NCBI GenBank assembly: GCA_964249735.1 | Contig: CAXUDP010000008.1 | Span: 1-64,000 of the forward strand | Direction of reading: 5' to 3' | Length of the DNA stretch: 64,000 nt | From: Lichenicola sp964249735 | GTDB lineage: Bacteria > Pseudomonadota > Alphaproteobacteria > Acetobacterales > Acetobacteraceae | In this document: positions 8,689-16,215 of the stretch, piece by piece | Layout of the letters: the number at the start of each line of letters is the position of its first letter | How positions within the stretch are numbered: the stretch's first letter is position 1 | Position numbers and translations under genes: made by a program | The notes under the pieces: generated by a model | Databases searched by the model: none | What the model saw: only the letters and a program-made list of their open reading frames with translations | Told to the model about the DNA's origin: nothing

Positions 8689-8862
8689 TCAGCTTCCGAT
8701 GTGGTCGCCGACCAGGCTCATCAGGTAGATGAAGACGAACAGGCCGCCGATCACCAGCGACACGAACAGCCAGCCCTTCATGACGGTGCACTCCACGCGC
8801 GGCGGCTCGGCAAGCGGGCCGTTCCGCTCCCGCTCATAATCCAGGGACGGCGGCGGCGCCAC
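8689..8862 (-). CDS. Small single-pass membrane protein downstream of putA
   Basis: 57 residues from GTG 8862, or 30 from ATG 8781. The conserved-looking core MKGWLFVSLVIGGLFVFIYLM is a transmembrane helix, preceded by a proline/glutamate-rich cytoplasmic part (PSLDYERERNGPLAE). ATG 8781 has GGAG nine bases upstream. The reading frame stays protein-like upstream to the GTG, which lies 13 bp after the putA stop. It is therefore likely cotranscribed with putA. Function unknown. Confidence 0.5.
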   Translation of the reverse strand: MAPPPSLDYERERNGPLAEPPRVECTVMKGWLFVSLVIGGLFVFIYLMSLVGDHIGS

Positions 8863-8875
8863 CTGCGCATCCGGG

Positions 8876-11800
8876 TCAGCCCAGCGCCATCAGGCTGGCG
8901 TTGCCGCCGGCGGCGGTGGTGTTGACGCTCAGGCTGCGCTCGTGGGTGAGCCATTCCAGCCTGAGGCCGGCGTCGTCCCGGTCCAGCCGGTGCAGCGGGA
9001 CGATCGCGCCGTCGCGCGCCGCCAGCTCCCGCGCCAGGGCGGGGAGGCATCCCGCGCTGGCAAGCGCCGCCGCCGGCGTTGCGGAAGCGTGATCCCAGGA
9101 CACCAGCTCCGGCATGGCCGCGACCACCTGCGCCAGGGTGGCGACATCGGCGTCGGGCCGGCGCAGCAGCGCCTGGTTGCCGGCCGCGAGCGCCGCCATG
9201 AGCTGCAGCAGCAGGTCGTCCTCGTGCCCGGCCACGCACAGTACCAGCCCACGCGGACGCAGCGCATAGCTGTTGCGCTCGCCCACCGGGCCGGGCAGCA
9301 CGCGCTCCTCGCCGAGCGGGCCACGTGCGGCCAGGGCGGCGCAGGCCGGCATGGCCGGGTGGCCTGCGAGCAGGGCGAGCAGCCGGCGTGCCGGATCCGG
9401 CGTGCCGCCCGGCAGCAGGGCGGCGTCGGCCGCGGCACGGCGCAGCCGGTGCAGGATCAGCGGGCCGCCGGCCTTCGGTCCGGTGCCGGACAGGCCGGTG
9501 CCGCCGAACGGCTGGCTGCCCACCACGGCGCCGATCAGGTTGCGGTTGACATAGACGTTGCCGGCATTGCTGCGCCCGGCAGCCCTGTGCATCGTCTCGT
9601 CGATCCGGGTGTGCACGCCGAAGGTGAGGCCGTAGCCGGTGGCGTTGATCGCGTCGATCAGCGCCTCCATGCCCCCTTCCGGATAGCGCAGGACGTGCAG
9701 CACCGGGCCGAACACCTCGGCGCCGAGCTGTGCAATCGTGCCGATCTCGATCAGGGCCGGCGCCACGAAGCAGCCGTGGTCGCAGTCCGGCGCGAGGGTG
9801 GCGCGGGTGACCCGGCAGCCGCCCGCCGCCATGCGCGCCACGTGCGCCTCGATCGCGGTCCTGGCCTCGTCGCCGATCACCGGGCCGACGTCGGTGCGCA
9901 GCAGGCCGGGGTCGCCGACGCGCAGCTCGGCGAGCGCCCCCTTCAGCATGCGCAGCGTGCGGTCCGCCGCCTCCTCCTGCACGCACAGCACGCGCAGCGC
10001 CGAGCAGCGCTGGCCGGCGGAGTCGAAGGCGGAGGCCAGCGCGTCCACCACCACCTGTTCGGGCAGGGCGGCGCTGTCCACCACCAGGGCGTTCTGGCCG
10101 CCGGTCTCGGCGATCAGCGGGATCGTGCCGCGCACGGCGTCGGCATGCGGCGCAAGGGCGCGGGCGATCGACTGCGCGACCGCGGTGGAGCCGGTGAACA
10201 TCACCGCGCCGATGCGCCGGTCGGACACCAGGGCGGCTCCCACCGCGCCGTCGCCGGGAAGGAACTGCAGCGCGTCGCGCGGGATGCCGGCCTCGTGCAG
10301 CACGCGCACCGCCAGGGCGGCGATCAGCGGCGTTTCCTCGGCGGGCTTGGCCAGTACCGCGTTGCCGGCGGCGAGTGCTGCCGCGATCTGGCCGACAAAG
10401 ATCGCGAGCGGGAAGTTCCACGGGCTGATGCACACCACCGGGCCGAGCGGGAGCCCGGCCTCGAAGCCGGGCTCGCGGATCCCCGCCGCGTAGTAGCGCA
10501 GGAAGTCCACCGCCTCGCGCACCTCGCCGACCGCGTTGGCGGCCGACTTGCCGGCCTCGCGGATGATCGGTCCGAGCAGGTCGGGCAGCATCGCCTCCAG
10601 CCGGTCGGCGGCGGCATCGAGACAGGCTGCGCGGTCGGTGGGCGGGAGCGCGTTCCAGCGCGCGGTGGCGTCGATCGCCGCCGTCACGGCGCCTGGCACG
10701 TCGCCCGGCTGCACGTCGCGGCAGCGTCCGACCAGGGAGCGGCGATCGGCCGGGTTGGCGCAGTCGCGCCAGGCACCGTCGGCGGCCGGGAACGCCAGCA
10801 GCGGCTCGGCCAGCAGCGTTTCCCCGGGCGCGTCGATCCGGTCTGCCAGCGCCGCCAGCACGTCCTCCGAGGCGAGGTCGAGCCCGGCGGCGTTGCGTCG
10901 CGCGGGCCCGAACAGTGCCGCCGGCAGCGGGATCGACGGGTGCGGCGTGCCGGGCGGCACCGCGGCCGCGGCGAGGCGCACCGGGTCGGCCACCAGGTCG
11001 GACACGGGCTCGTCCGGATCGGCGATGCGGTTGACGAACGAGCTGTTGGCGCCGTTCTCCAGCAGGCGTCGCACCAGGTAGGCGAGCAGCGTCTCGTGGG
11101 TGCCGACGGGGGCGTAGATCCGGCAAGGCCGGTCCAGCCCGCCGGGCCCGACCACCTGCTCGTACAGCGCCTCGCCCATGCCGTGCAGGCACTGGAACTC
11201 GTACTGGTCGGGCGCGAACTCCGGGCCGGTCATCGCCATGATCGCGGCGACGGTCTGCGCGTTGTGGGTGGCGAACTGCGGGAACACCGCGTCCGGCGCG
11301 TCGAGCAGCAGGCGCGCGCAGGCGAGGTAGGACAGGTCGGTGTGCAGCTTGCGCGTGAACACCGGATAGTCCGACATTCCTCCTTCCTGCGCGCGCTTGA
11401 TCTCGCTGTCCCAGTAGGCGCCCTTCACCAGCCGCACCATCAGCCGGTGGCTTGTCGCACGTGCCAGCGCCACCAGGTGCGCGATCACCGCCGGCGTGCG
11501 CCGCCCGTAGGCCTGGATCACGAAGCCGATGCCATTCCAGCCGACGAGGTCCGGCTGCCCGCACAGGCTTTCGAGCAGGTCGAGCGAGATCTCGAGCCGG
11601 TCTGCCTCCTCGGCGTCGATGTTCAGCCCGACATCGTGCTGCCGCGCCAGGCTGGCGAGACCGGCCAGCCGCGGCAGCAGCTCGGCGTGCACCCGGTCCT
11701 GCTGCGCACGGGAATACCGTGGATGCAGCGCCGACAGCTTGATCGAGATGCCGGCGCCGTCAAGCAGGCCGCGAACGCCGTCTTGCGCGTCCGGGGNNNN

Positions 11801-12673
11801 NNNNNNNNNNNNNNNNNNNNNNNNNNNNNNNNNNNNNNNNNNNNNNNNNNNNNNNNNNNNNNNNNNNNNNNNNNNNNNNNNNNNNNNNNNNNNNNNGTCC
11901 CGCGCGCCCGAGGCGCGACGGTTGTGCGCGCCGATCGCGCGGATGGCGCGCTCGTAGCCGGCAAGGTACGCCTGCGCGTCCGCCTCGGTCAGCGCAGCCT
12001 CGCCCAGCATGTCGAACGAGTAGCGGAAGCCGTGCCGCTCGCGCTTCGCGGCGGCGCGCAGCGCGTCCTCGATGGTCTCGCCGACCACGAACTGCTCGCC
12101 CAGCACCCGCATCGCGCGGTCCATCGCGGCACGGATCAGCGGCTCGCCGCCGCGCCGCAGCACGCGCAGCAGCGCGCCGGGCAGCCCGCCCTGTTCGCCG
12201 ACTCGGCCGCTCCCGTGCAGCCGCCCGGTGATCAGCAGGCCCCAGGTGGCGGCGTTCACGAACAGCGACGCGCTCTGCCCGAGATGCGCGCCCCAGTCGC
12301 CGTTGCCGATCTTGTCGCGGATCAGCCGGTCGCGTGTGGCGGGATCCGGCACGCGCAGCAGCGCCTCCGCCAGGCACATCAGGGCCACGCCCTCCTGGCT
12401 GGACAGGGCGTATTCGCGCATCAGCCCTTCCACCGGACCGGGGCGGCCACGCGCGCGCAGGGCCTCGACCAGCCGGGTGGCCAGACCGGTGGCCGAATCG
12501 GGCGTGACCGGTGCGATCCGCAGCAGCTCGGCGACGCAGTCAGGCTCGGGCCGCCTCGTGTCGGCGGTGATGCGGCGGCGTGTGTCGGAGCGGGCGCGCC
12601 AGGCCGGCGCGAAGCCGCGCACCTCGGCAGGTGCCACGCCTAGGAGCGTCCGGTCGTCGTGCATCGTGTCCAT
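8876..12673 (-). CDS. putA: Bifunctional proline dehydrogenase/glutamate-semialdehyde dehydrogenase (contains assembly gap)
   Basis: About 1265 residues counting the gap. An arm/helical region is followed by the FAD proline dehydrogenase barrel (GISIKLSALHPRYSRAQ, DAEEADRLEISLDL, GIGFVIQAYGRR, RLVKGAYWDSEIKRAQ). Then comes the aldehyde dehydrogenase domain: ISPWNFPLAIFVGQIAAAL, MFTGSTAVAQSIARAL, the catalytic Cys in FDSAGQRCSALRVL, and QPFGGTGLSGTGPKAGGP. It ends in the usual C-terminal domain (SVNTTAAGGNASLMALG). It oxidises proline to glutamate at the membrane. The N-terminus lacks an evident ribbon-helix-helix domain, so autoregulation is unlikely. The 100-N gap lies between the arm domain and the barrel. 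Start chosen among ATGs 12682, 12673 and 12664. Confidence 0.93.
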   Translation of the reverse strand: MDTMHDDRTLLGVAPAEVRGFAPAWRARSDTRRRITADTRRPEPDCVAELLRIAPVTPDSATGLATRLVEALRARGRPGPVEGLMREYALSSQEGVALMCLAEALLRVPDPATRDRLIRDKIGNGDWGAHLGQSASLFVNAATWGLLITGRLHGSGRVGEQGGLPGALLRVLRRGGEPLIRAAMDRAMRVLGEQFVVGETIEDALRAAAKRERHGFRYSFDMLGEAALTEADAQAYLAGYERAIRAIGAHNRRASGARDXXXXXXXXXXXXXXXXXXXXXXXXXXXXXXXXXXPDAQDGVRGLLDGAGISIKLSALHPRYSRAQQDRVHAELLPRLAGLASLARQHDVGLNIDAEEADRLEISLDLLESLCGQPDLVGWNGIGFVIQAYGRRTPAVIAHLVALARATSHRLMVRLVKGAYWDSEIKRAQEGGMSDYPVFTRKLHTDLSYLACARLLLDAPDAVFPQFATHNAQTVAAIMAMTGPEFAPDQYEFQCLHGMGEALYEQVVGPGGLDRPCRIYAPVGTHETLLAYLVRRLLENGANSSFVNRIADPDEPVSDLVADPVRLAAAAVPPGTPHPSIPLPAALFGPARRNAAGLDLASEDVLAALADRIDAPGETLLAEPLLAFPAADGAWRDCANPADRRSLVGRCRDVQPGDVPGAVTAAIDATARWNALPPTDRAACLDAAADRLEAMLPDLLGPIIREAGKSAANAVGEVREAVDFLRYYAAGIREPGFEAGLPLGPVVCISPWNFPLAIFVGQIAAALAAGNAVLAKPAEETPLIAALAVRVLHEAGIPRDALQFLPGDGAVGAALVSDRRIGAVMFTGSTAVAQSIARALAPHADAVRGTIPLIAETGGQNALVVDSAALPEQVVVDALASAFDSAGQRCSALRVLCVQEEAADRTLRMLKGALAELRVGDPGLLRTDVGPVIGDEARTAIEAHVARMAAGGCRVTRATLAPDCDHGCFVAPALIEIGTIAQLGAEVFGPVLHVLRYPEGGMEALIDAINATGYGLTFGVHTRIDETMHRAAGRSNAGNVYVNRNLIGAVVGSQPFGGTGLSGTGPKAGGPLILHRLRRAAADAALLPGGTPDPARRLLALLAGHPAMPACAALAARGPLGEERVLPGPVGERNSYALRPRGLVLCVAGHEDDLLLQLMAALAAGNQALLRRPDADVATLAQVVAAMPELVSWDHASATPAAALASAGCLPALARELAARDGAIVPLHRLDRDDAGLRLEWLTHERSLSVNTTAAGGNASLMALG
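11797..11896. other. 100-N assembly gap inside putA
   Basis: Exactly 100 undetermined bases. Unlike the two other gaps in the window, the flanks show no repeated sequence, so real sequence is probably missing. In the protein the gap falls between IRAIGAHNRRASGARD and PDAQDGVRGLLDGAGISIK. Homologues need only a short linker there, so the missing part is expected to be small. The true length is unknown. Confidence 0.9.
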
Positions 12674-12728
12674 TCCGTCCATCCCCGCTGCCCGCGCGTC
12701 CCACCATAGCCCGGCGCGTCGGGCCCGT

Positions 12729-12757
12729 GTTGATCCGCGTCCCCGGCTCGCCCATCT
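12729..12757 (+). promoter_or_regulatory. Candidate heat-shock (sigma-32-like) promoter of cbpA
   Basis: GTTGAT (12729-12734), a 15-bp spacer, and GCCCATCT (12750-12757) resemble the sigma-32 consensus CTTGAA-N13-17-CCCCATnT. It ends about 37 bp before the cbpA ATG, giving a short leader. The context, a DnaJ-family gene with rpoH elsewhere in the window, is suggestive. Read by eye only. Confidence 0.35.
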
Positions 12758-12794
12758 TCCGGTGCCGGCCCGGCGCACCGATCCGGAGGAGATG

Positions 12795-13706
12795 ATGGCG
12801 GACGATCCCTACGAGATTCTTGGGCTTCCGCGGGACGCCGACAAGGAGGCGATCCGCAAGGCCTACCGGCGGCTGGCGAAGGACAGCCATCCCGACCTCC
12901 ATCCCGGCGACGCGGCGGCGGAGGAACGGTTCAAGCGCCTCGGCCTGGCCAACGCCCTGCTGTCGGACCCGGACCAGCGCGCCCGCTACGACCGCGGCGA
13001 GATCGATGGGAGCGGGCAGGAACGGCCGCCGCCGCGCAGCGCCTATCGGGACTACGCGCAGGGTCCGCAAGGCCAGCGCTACGCCGCCGGGTTCGCCGGC
13101 GCCGGACCCGACGGGGAGGATCTGGGCGACATCTTCGGCGACCTGTTCGGCCGCGGGCGTCGCCCCGAGCCGCGCGGTCCGCGCCGCGGCGAGGACCGCA
13201 GCTACGCGCTCGGCATCGGCTTCGTGGACGCCATCAACGGCGCCACCCGACGCATCACCCTGCCGGGCGGCGCCACGCTGGACGTCAAGGTGCCGGCGGG
13301 GATCACCGACGGGCAGGTGCTCCGCCTGCGCGGCAAGGGCGAGGCCGGCCGCGACGGCGGTGCGGCCGGCGACGCGCTGATCCGGATCGAGGTGGCGCCG
13401 GATCCCCGCTTCGTGCGCGACGGCGACGACCTGCGCACCGAGCTGGCGGTGACGCTGAAGCAGGCGGTGCTGGGCGCCTCGGTGCAGGTGCCGACCCCGG
13501 CCGGGCCGGTGTCGATGACCGTGCCGCCCGACTCCGACACCGGCCGGGTGCTGCGGCTGCGCGGCCGCGGCGTGCCGGCCCGGGCGGGCGGGGAGGCGGG
13601 CAACCTCCTGGTCACGCTGCGCGTCGGGATCGGCCCGGTGGACGACGCGCTGCGCGACTTCCTGCGCGGCTGGATGCCGCCGCTGACAACGGTTGGTGCC
13701 GAATGA
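12795..13706 (+). CDS. cbpA: CbpA-type DnaJ co-chaperone
   Basis: 303 residues. The N-terminal J domain is DPYEILGLPRDADKEAIRKAYRRLAKDSHPDLHPGD with the HPD triad. Then come a G/R-rich linker (DIFGDLFGRGRR) and the two C-terminal beta-sandwich domains (GATRRITLPGG, VPAGITDGQVLRLRGKGEAG, DDLRTELAVTLKQAVLGASV). There is no zinc-finger region, so this is a class II (CbpA/DnaJ-like) protein that stimulates DnaK and binds substrates or DNA. ATG 12795 sits four bases after GGAGGAG; ATG 12792 would be too close. The stop overlaps the cbpM start. Confidence 0.9.
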   Translation: MADDPYEILGLPRDADKEAIRKAYRRLAKDSHPDLHPGDAAAEERFKRLGLANALLSDPDQRARYDRGEIDGSGQERPPPRSAYRDYAQGPQGQRYAAGFAGAGPDGEDLGDIFGDLFGRGRRPEPRGPRRGEDRSYALGIGFVDAINGATRRITLPGGATLDVKVPAGITDGQVLRLRGKGEAGRDGGAAGDALIRIEVAPDPRFVRDGDDLRTELAVTLKQAVLGASVQVPTPAGPVSMTVPPDSDTGRVLRLRGRGVPARAGGEAGNLLVTLRVGIGPVDDALRDFLRGWMPPLTTVGAE

Positions 13707-14038
13707 TCACCATCGAGACGCTGTGCATCCGCCTGGGGCGTGCCGATCCGGCCGAGGTTGAGGAATGGGTGGCGCGCGCCTGGGTCAGGCCGGACGGGGC
13801 ACCCGGACACTACCTGTTCCACCCGATCGACGAGGCGCGTGCCCGGCTGATCCTGGAGCTGCGCGACGAGCTGCATGTCGGCGAGGAGATGCTGCCGATG
13901 GTGCTGTCGCTGCTGGACCAGCTCTACGCCGCGCGCCGCCACATGCGCCGGGTCCACGACGCGATCGCCTCGCGTGCCGATCCGGCGCTGCGCGACGAGC
14001 TGGCGCGGCTGCTGCGCGAGCTGCCGGAGCCGGGATGA
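13703..14038 (+). CDS. cbpM: Chaperone modulator CbpM
   Basis: 111 residues. The MerR-like helix-turn-helix N-terminus (ITIETLCIRLGRADPAEVEEWVARAWVRP) and helical remainder (RARLILELRDELHVGEEMLPMVLSLLDQLYAARRHMRRV) are typical of CbpM, which binds the J domain of CbpA and blocks its activity. It overlaps the cbpA stop by four bases (ATGA) and its own stop overlaps the next ATG the same way, so all three genes are coupled. Confidence 0.88.
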   Translation: MITIETLCIRLGRADPAEVEEWVARAWVRPDGAPGHYLFHPIDEARARLILELRDELHVGEEMLPMVLSLLDQLYAARRHMRRVHDAIASRADPALRDELARLLRELPEPG

Positions 14039-14502
14039 ACGGCCGCAAGGAGCCGACGCCCGGCACCTGCTGCGGGGCGATGGGGAGCGGGGGGAACGCC
14101 GCGGTCGCATCGCGGACTCGTGTGCTCGTCGCCGACGCGGCGGATGTGCGTGCGGTCGTCTCCAGGGCGCTTCGTGCTGCCGGCTACGCGACGGTGGAGG
14201 CGTGCGACGGTGCGGAAGCGCTCAGGCTGATCGAGGGCCCGGCCGGGATCGGGCTGGTGGTGACCGACATCGACATGCCGGGCTTCGGCGGGCTCGACGT
14301 GGCGAGTCGCGCACGCGCGCACGATCCCGTCGTGCCGATCCTGTTCATCACCGAGCACACCGACGCCGTCACCGACCGCGTCACCCCGCCGCCCTGCTAC
14401 TGCCTGTCCAAGCCGTTCACCGCGGCCGTGCTGGTGGAGGTGGCCGATCGCCTGCTGGCGCCGCCACGAACAACGACGTCAGGCCTGGAAATGATTGATT
14501 AA
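14035..14502 (+). CDS. Response regulator receiver-domain protein
   Basis: 155 residues. After a ~27-residue unconserved N-terminus (cysteine/glycine-rich), a single receiver domain follows: RVLVADAADVRAVVSRALRAAGY, the phosphoacceptor in VVTDIDMPGFGGLDV, FITEH and the conserved Lys in YCLSKPFTAAVL. One of the usual pair of acidic residues after beta-1 is present only as DAAD. No output domain, so it probably works by protein contact. The start overlaps the cbpM stop (ATGA) and cheY follows within 50 bp. Confidence 0.82.
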   Translation: MNGRKEPTPGTCCGAMGSGGNAAVASRTRVLVADAADVRAVVSRALRAAGYATVEACDGAEALRLIEGPAGIGLVVTDIDMPGFGGLDVASRARAHDPVVPILFITEHTDAVTDRVTPPPCYCLSKPFTAAVLVEVADRLLAPPRTTTSGLEMID

Positions 14503-14547
14503 GGTTCTGTCGGCATGATCGCGGTCCTGACGCCGATGGAGCCGCAC

Positions 14548-14934
14548 GTGACAATCGACACAAGCCTGGATGTCCTTATCGTCGACGACTACAAGACGAT
14601 GCTTCGAATCATCCGCAACCTGCTCAAGCAGATCGGCTTCGAGAACGTCGACGAGGCCGCGGACGGCACGGAGGCGCTGAGCAAGCTGCGCGCCAAGCGC
14701 TACGGTCTGGTGATCAGCGACTGGAACATGTCGCCGATGACCGGCCTGGAGCTGCTGCAGGCGGTCAGGGCCGACGCCAAGCTGGCGACGCTCCCGTTCA
14801 TCATGATCACCGCGGAAAGCAAGACCGAGAACGTCGTCGCGGCGAAGCAGGCCGGCGTGTCCAACTACATCGTCAAGCCGTTCAACGCCGAGACGCTGCA
14901 GGGCAAGATCGAGAAGGTGCTCGGCCATGGTTGA
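14548..14934 (+). CDS. cheY: CheY-type chemotaxis response regulator
   Basis: 128 residues, exactly CheY-sized. VLIVDDYKTMLRIIRNLLKQIGF supplies the acidic pair, VISDWNMSPMTGLELL the phosphoacceptor Asp, PFIMITAES the Thr, and NYIVKPFNAETL the Lys. The sequence closely follows alphaproteobacterial CheY proteins that act on the flagellar switch. GTG 14548 has GGAG six bases upstream and gives the standard length; upstream starts (14515, 14536) lack one. The stop overlaps the cheZ ORF by eight bases, so the two are coupled. No CheA or receptor is in the window. Confidence 0.87.
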   Translation: MTIDTSLDVLIVDDYKTMLRIIRNLLKQIGFENVDEAADGTEALSKLRAKRYGLVISDWNMSPMTGLELLQAVRADAKLATLPFIMITAESKTENVVAAKQAGVSNYIVKPFNAETLQGKIEKVLGHG

Positions 14935-15583
14935 GACAGCCACTGACGCCAAGGTCGACGTCAGGGCGCTGGCCGAGAAGCTGACCGACATCTGCGCGTC
15001 CTACCCGTCGGTGCGCCCGCAGATGGTGGCCGACGTGGTGCGCGCGGTGATCGACACGCTCGGCGGCGAGCTGTCGGCGCACGAGACCGAGCTGCTGGGC
15101 GAGATCGAGGATCTCGGCCGCACCATCGCGCTGGCCAAGGAGGAGATCGCGGCGCTCCGCACGGAAGCGTCGTCCGGGACCGCAGTGTCGAGTGCCAGCG
15201 AGGAGCTCGACGCCGTGGTCTCGCACACCGCCGATGCCACCAACGCCATCCTCGAGGCCTGCGAGCGTCTGGACGACGCGTGCGCCTCGGCCGCCGGACC
15301 GGACGCCGCCACGGTGCAGGACGCGACCATGCGCATCTACGAGGCGTGCAGCTTCCAGGACATCACCGGCCAGCGCATCACCAAGGTGGTCACCACCCTC
15401 AAGACCGTCGAGAGCAAGGTGAACCGCATCATCGAGACCTTCGGACGCAGCCGCTGGGACGACGTCCAGGCCGCCTCGCTCTCGTCGGATGGCCGCCCGG
15501 ACGCGCACCTGCTGAACGGTCCGCAGCTTCCGGTTGCCGCGATGGGGCAGGCCGCGATCGACGCGCTGCTCGCCGACTTCTGA
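14927..15583 (+). CDS. cheZ: CheZ-like protein phosphatase
   Basis: 218 residues, strongly helical. Two long helices (ELSAHETELLGEIEDLGRTIALAKEEIAALR and VSHTADATNAILEACERLDDA) are followed by MRIYEACSFQDITGQRITKVV, the CheZ catalytic motif with the Gln that activates water for CheY-P dephosphorylation. The C-terminus ends AIDALLADF, a likely CheY-binding tail. It overlaps cheY by eight bases, so regulator and phosphatase are produced together. CheZ in alphaproteobacteria is patchy but known. Confidence 0.85.
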   Translation: MVETATDAKVDVRALAEKLTDICASYPSVRPQMVADVVRAVIDTLGGELSAHETELLGEIEDLGRTIALAKEEIAALRTEASSGTAVSSASEELDAVVSHTADATNAILEACERLDDACASAAGPDAATVQDATMRIYEACSFQDITGQRITKVVTTLKTVESKVNRIIETFGRSRWDDVQAASLSSDGRPDAHLLNGPQLPVAAMGQAAIDALLADF

Positions 15584-15667
15584 GACGTCGGCCGGAAGCG
15601 GGCTAGTCTGGGCCCGACGCGGGACGGGCCACTTCGGCGGGAAGTGGTCCAGCCCGGCGCCGCTGGA

Positions 15668-15889
15668 TCAGGTCGGCTGCCAGCTGCGGACGACGTGGCC
15701 GATGTCTGCGCGGCTGAGGTTCATGTCGGCCAGTTCGCGATCGCTGCACTGCGACAGCTCGGCGAGCAGACGGGCGCGCTCGCGACGGGCGGCGCGGGCG
15801 GTGCCGACCCCGGTCAGGAACGAACGGACGATGGCGGGAACGCCGCTCTGGACGCTGGATCGAAGGGTGTCTGCAGTGGTGGTGGTCAT
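15668..15889 (-). CDS. DUF1127 domain protein
   Basis: 73 residues. The C-terminal LLAELSQCSDRELADMNLSRADIGHVV is the DUF1127 signature, preceded by an arginine-rich helix. Family members are small basic proteins, in some bacteria linked to RNA turnover or phosphate and carbon metabolism. ATG 15889 is preceded by an excellent ribosome binding site (AGGAGG, five bases away). The upstream region holds a plausible promoter and two dyad sites (see regulatory entries), suggesting tight control. Confidence 0.85.
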   Translation of the reverse strand: MTTTTADTLRSSVQSGVPAIVRSFLTGVGTARAARRERARLLAELSQCSDRELADMNLSRADIGHVVRSWQPT

Positions 15890-15912
15890 GTGAGCCTCCT
15901 GGCTTCCTGTTT

Positions 15913-15974
15913 TGCTGCACCGCAACATAGGGTGGCTGCCACGGGTTGTCGAGGTTTTATGCTGCGATGCAGCA
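15913..15974 (-). promoter_or_regulatory. Two PhaR-like operator dyads
   Basis: Site 1 (15913-15927) reads TGCTGCACCGCAACA and overlaps the -10 region. Site 2 (15960-15974) reads TGCTGCGATGCAGCA, a perfect dyad (17 bp when flanks are included), upstream of the -35. Centres are 47 bp apart. The CTGC-N3-GCAG form matches the site described for PhaR, the polyhydroxyalkanoate-responsive repressor of Paracoccus. Assignment to PhaR is inference; the repeated dyad is seen directly. Confidence 0.5.
15924..15952 (-). promoter_or_regulatory. Candidate promoter of the DUF1127 gene
   Basis: On the minus strand TCGACA (15947-15952), a 17-bp spacer, and TATGTT (15924-15929) form a sigma-70-like promoter. 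The extended -10 context CCCTATGT also resembles the heat-shock -10 element, so RpoH recognition is an alternative. The two TGCTGC dyads lie on and upstream of it. Confidence 0.45.
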
Positions 15975-16215
15975 TCCTCGCGTCGACGTGATCCCGGACC
16001 CCGATCGAGGCTGCGAGTCGTACCCAGGAGGAGCGCGGGGCGTGCCCGTGACAGACCGCCTCGGCGACCGCGACCTCCGGCGCCCCCTCCGATGCACCCG
16101 CACGGCATGACGGCGCTCAAGGAGCGGTGGCGGTGGCGGTGTCACCGGTGGCGGGCTTTCGACAAAGCGACGTCGGCATGCCGAGGGACTATCCTGCCTG
16201 CAGAAGGATCCTGAC

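Larger units (their letters stand above)
15890..16215. other. Intergenic region, 326 bp
   Basis: Divergent spacer between the DUF1127 gene and the orphan membrane-protein gene. The part nearest the DUF1127 gene holds the promoter and dyads listed separately. In the remaining ~230 bp nothing was recognised beyond a possible weak ribosome binding site (AGAAGGA) about 10 bp before ATG 16216. Confidence 0.6.

Noticed and set aside
8942..12643. A 1233-residue open frame antisense to putA.
   Set aside because: It is a shadow of the putA codon pattern in high-GC DNA; its translation is rich in Arg/Gln/His/Gly with no recognisable domain.
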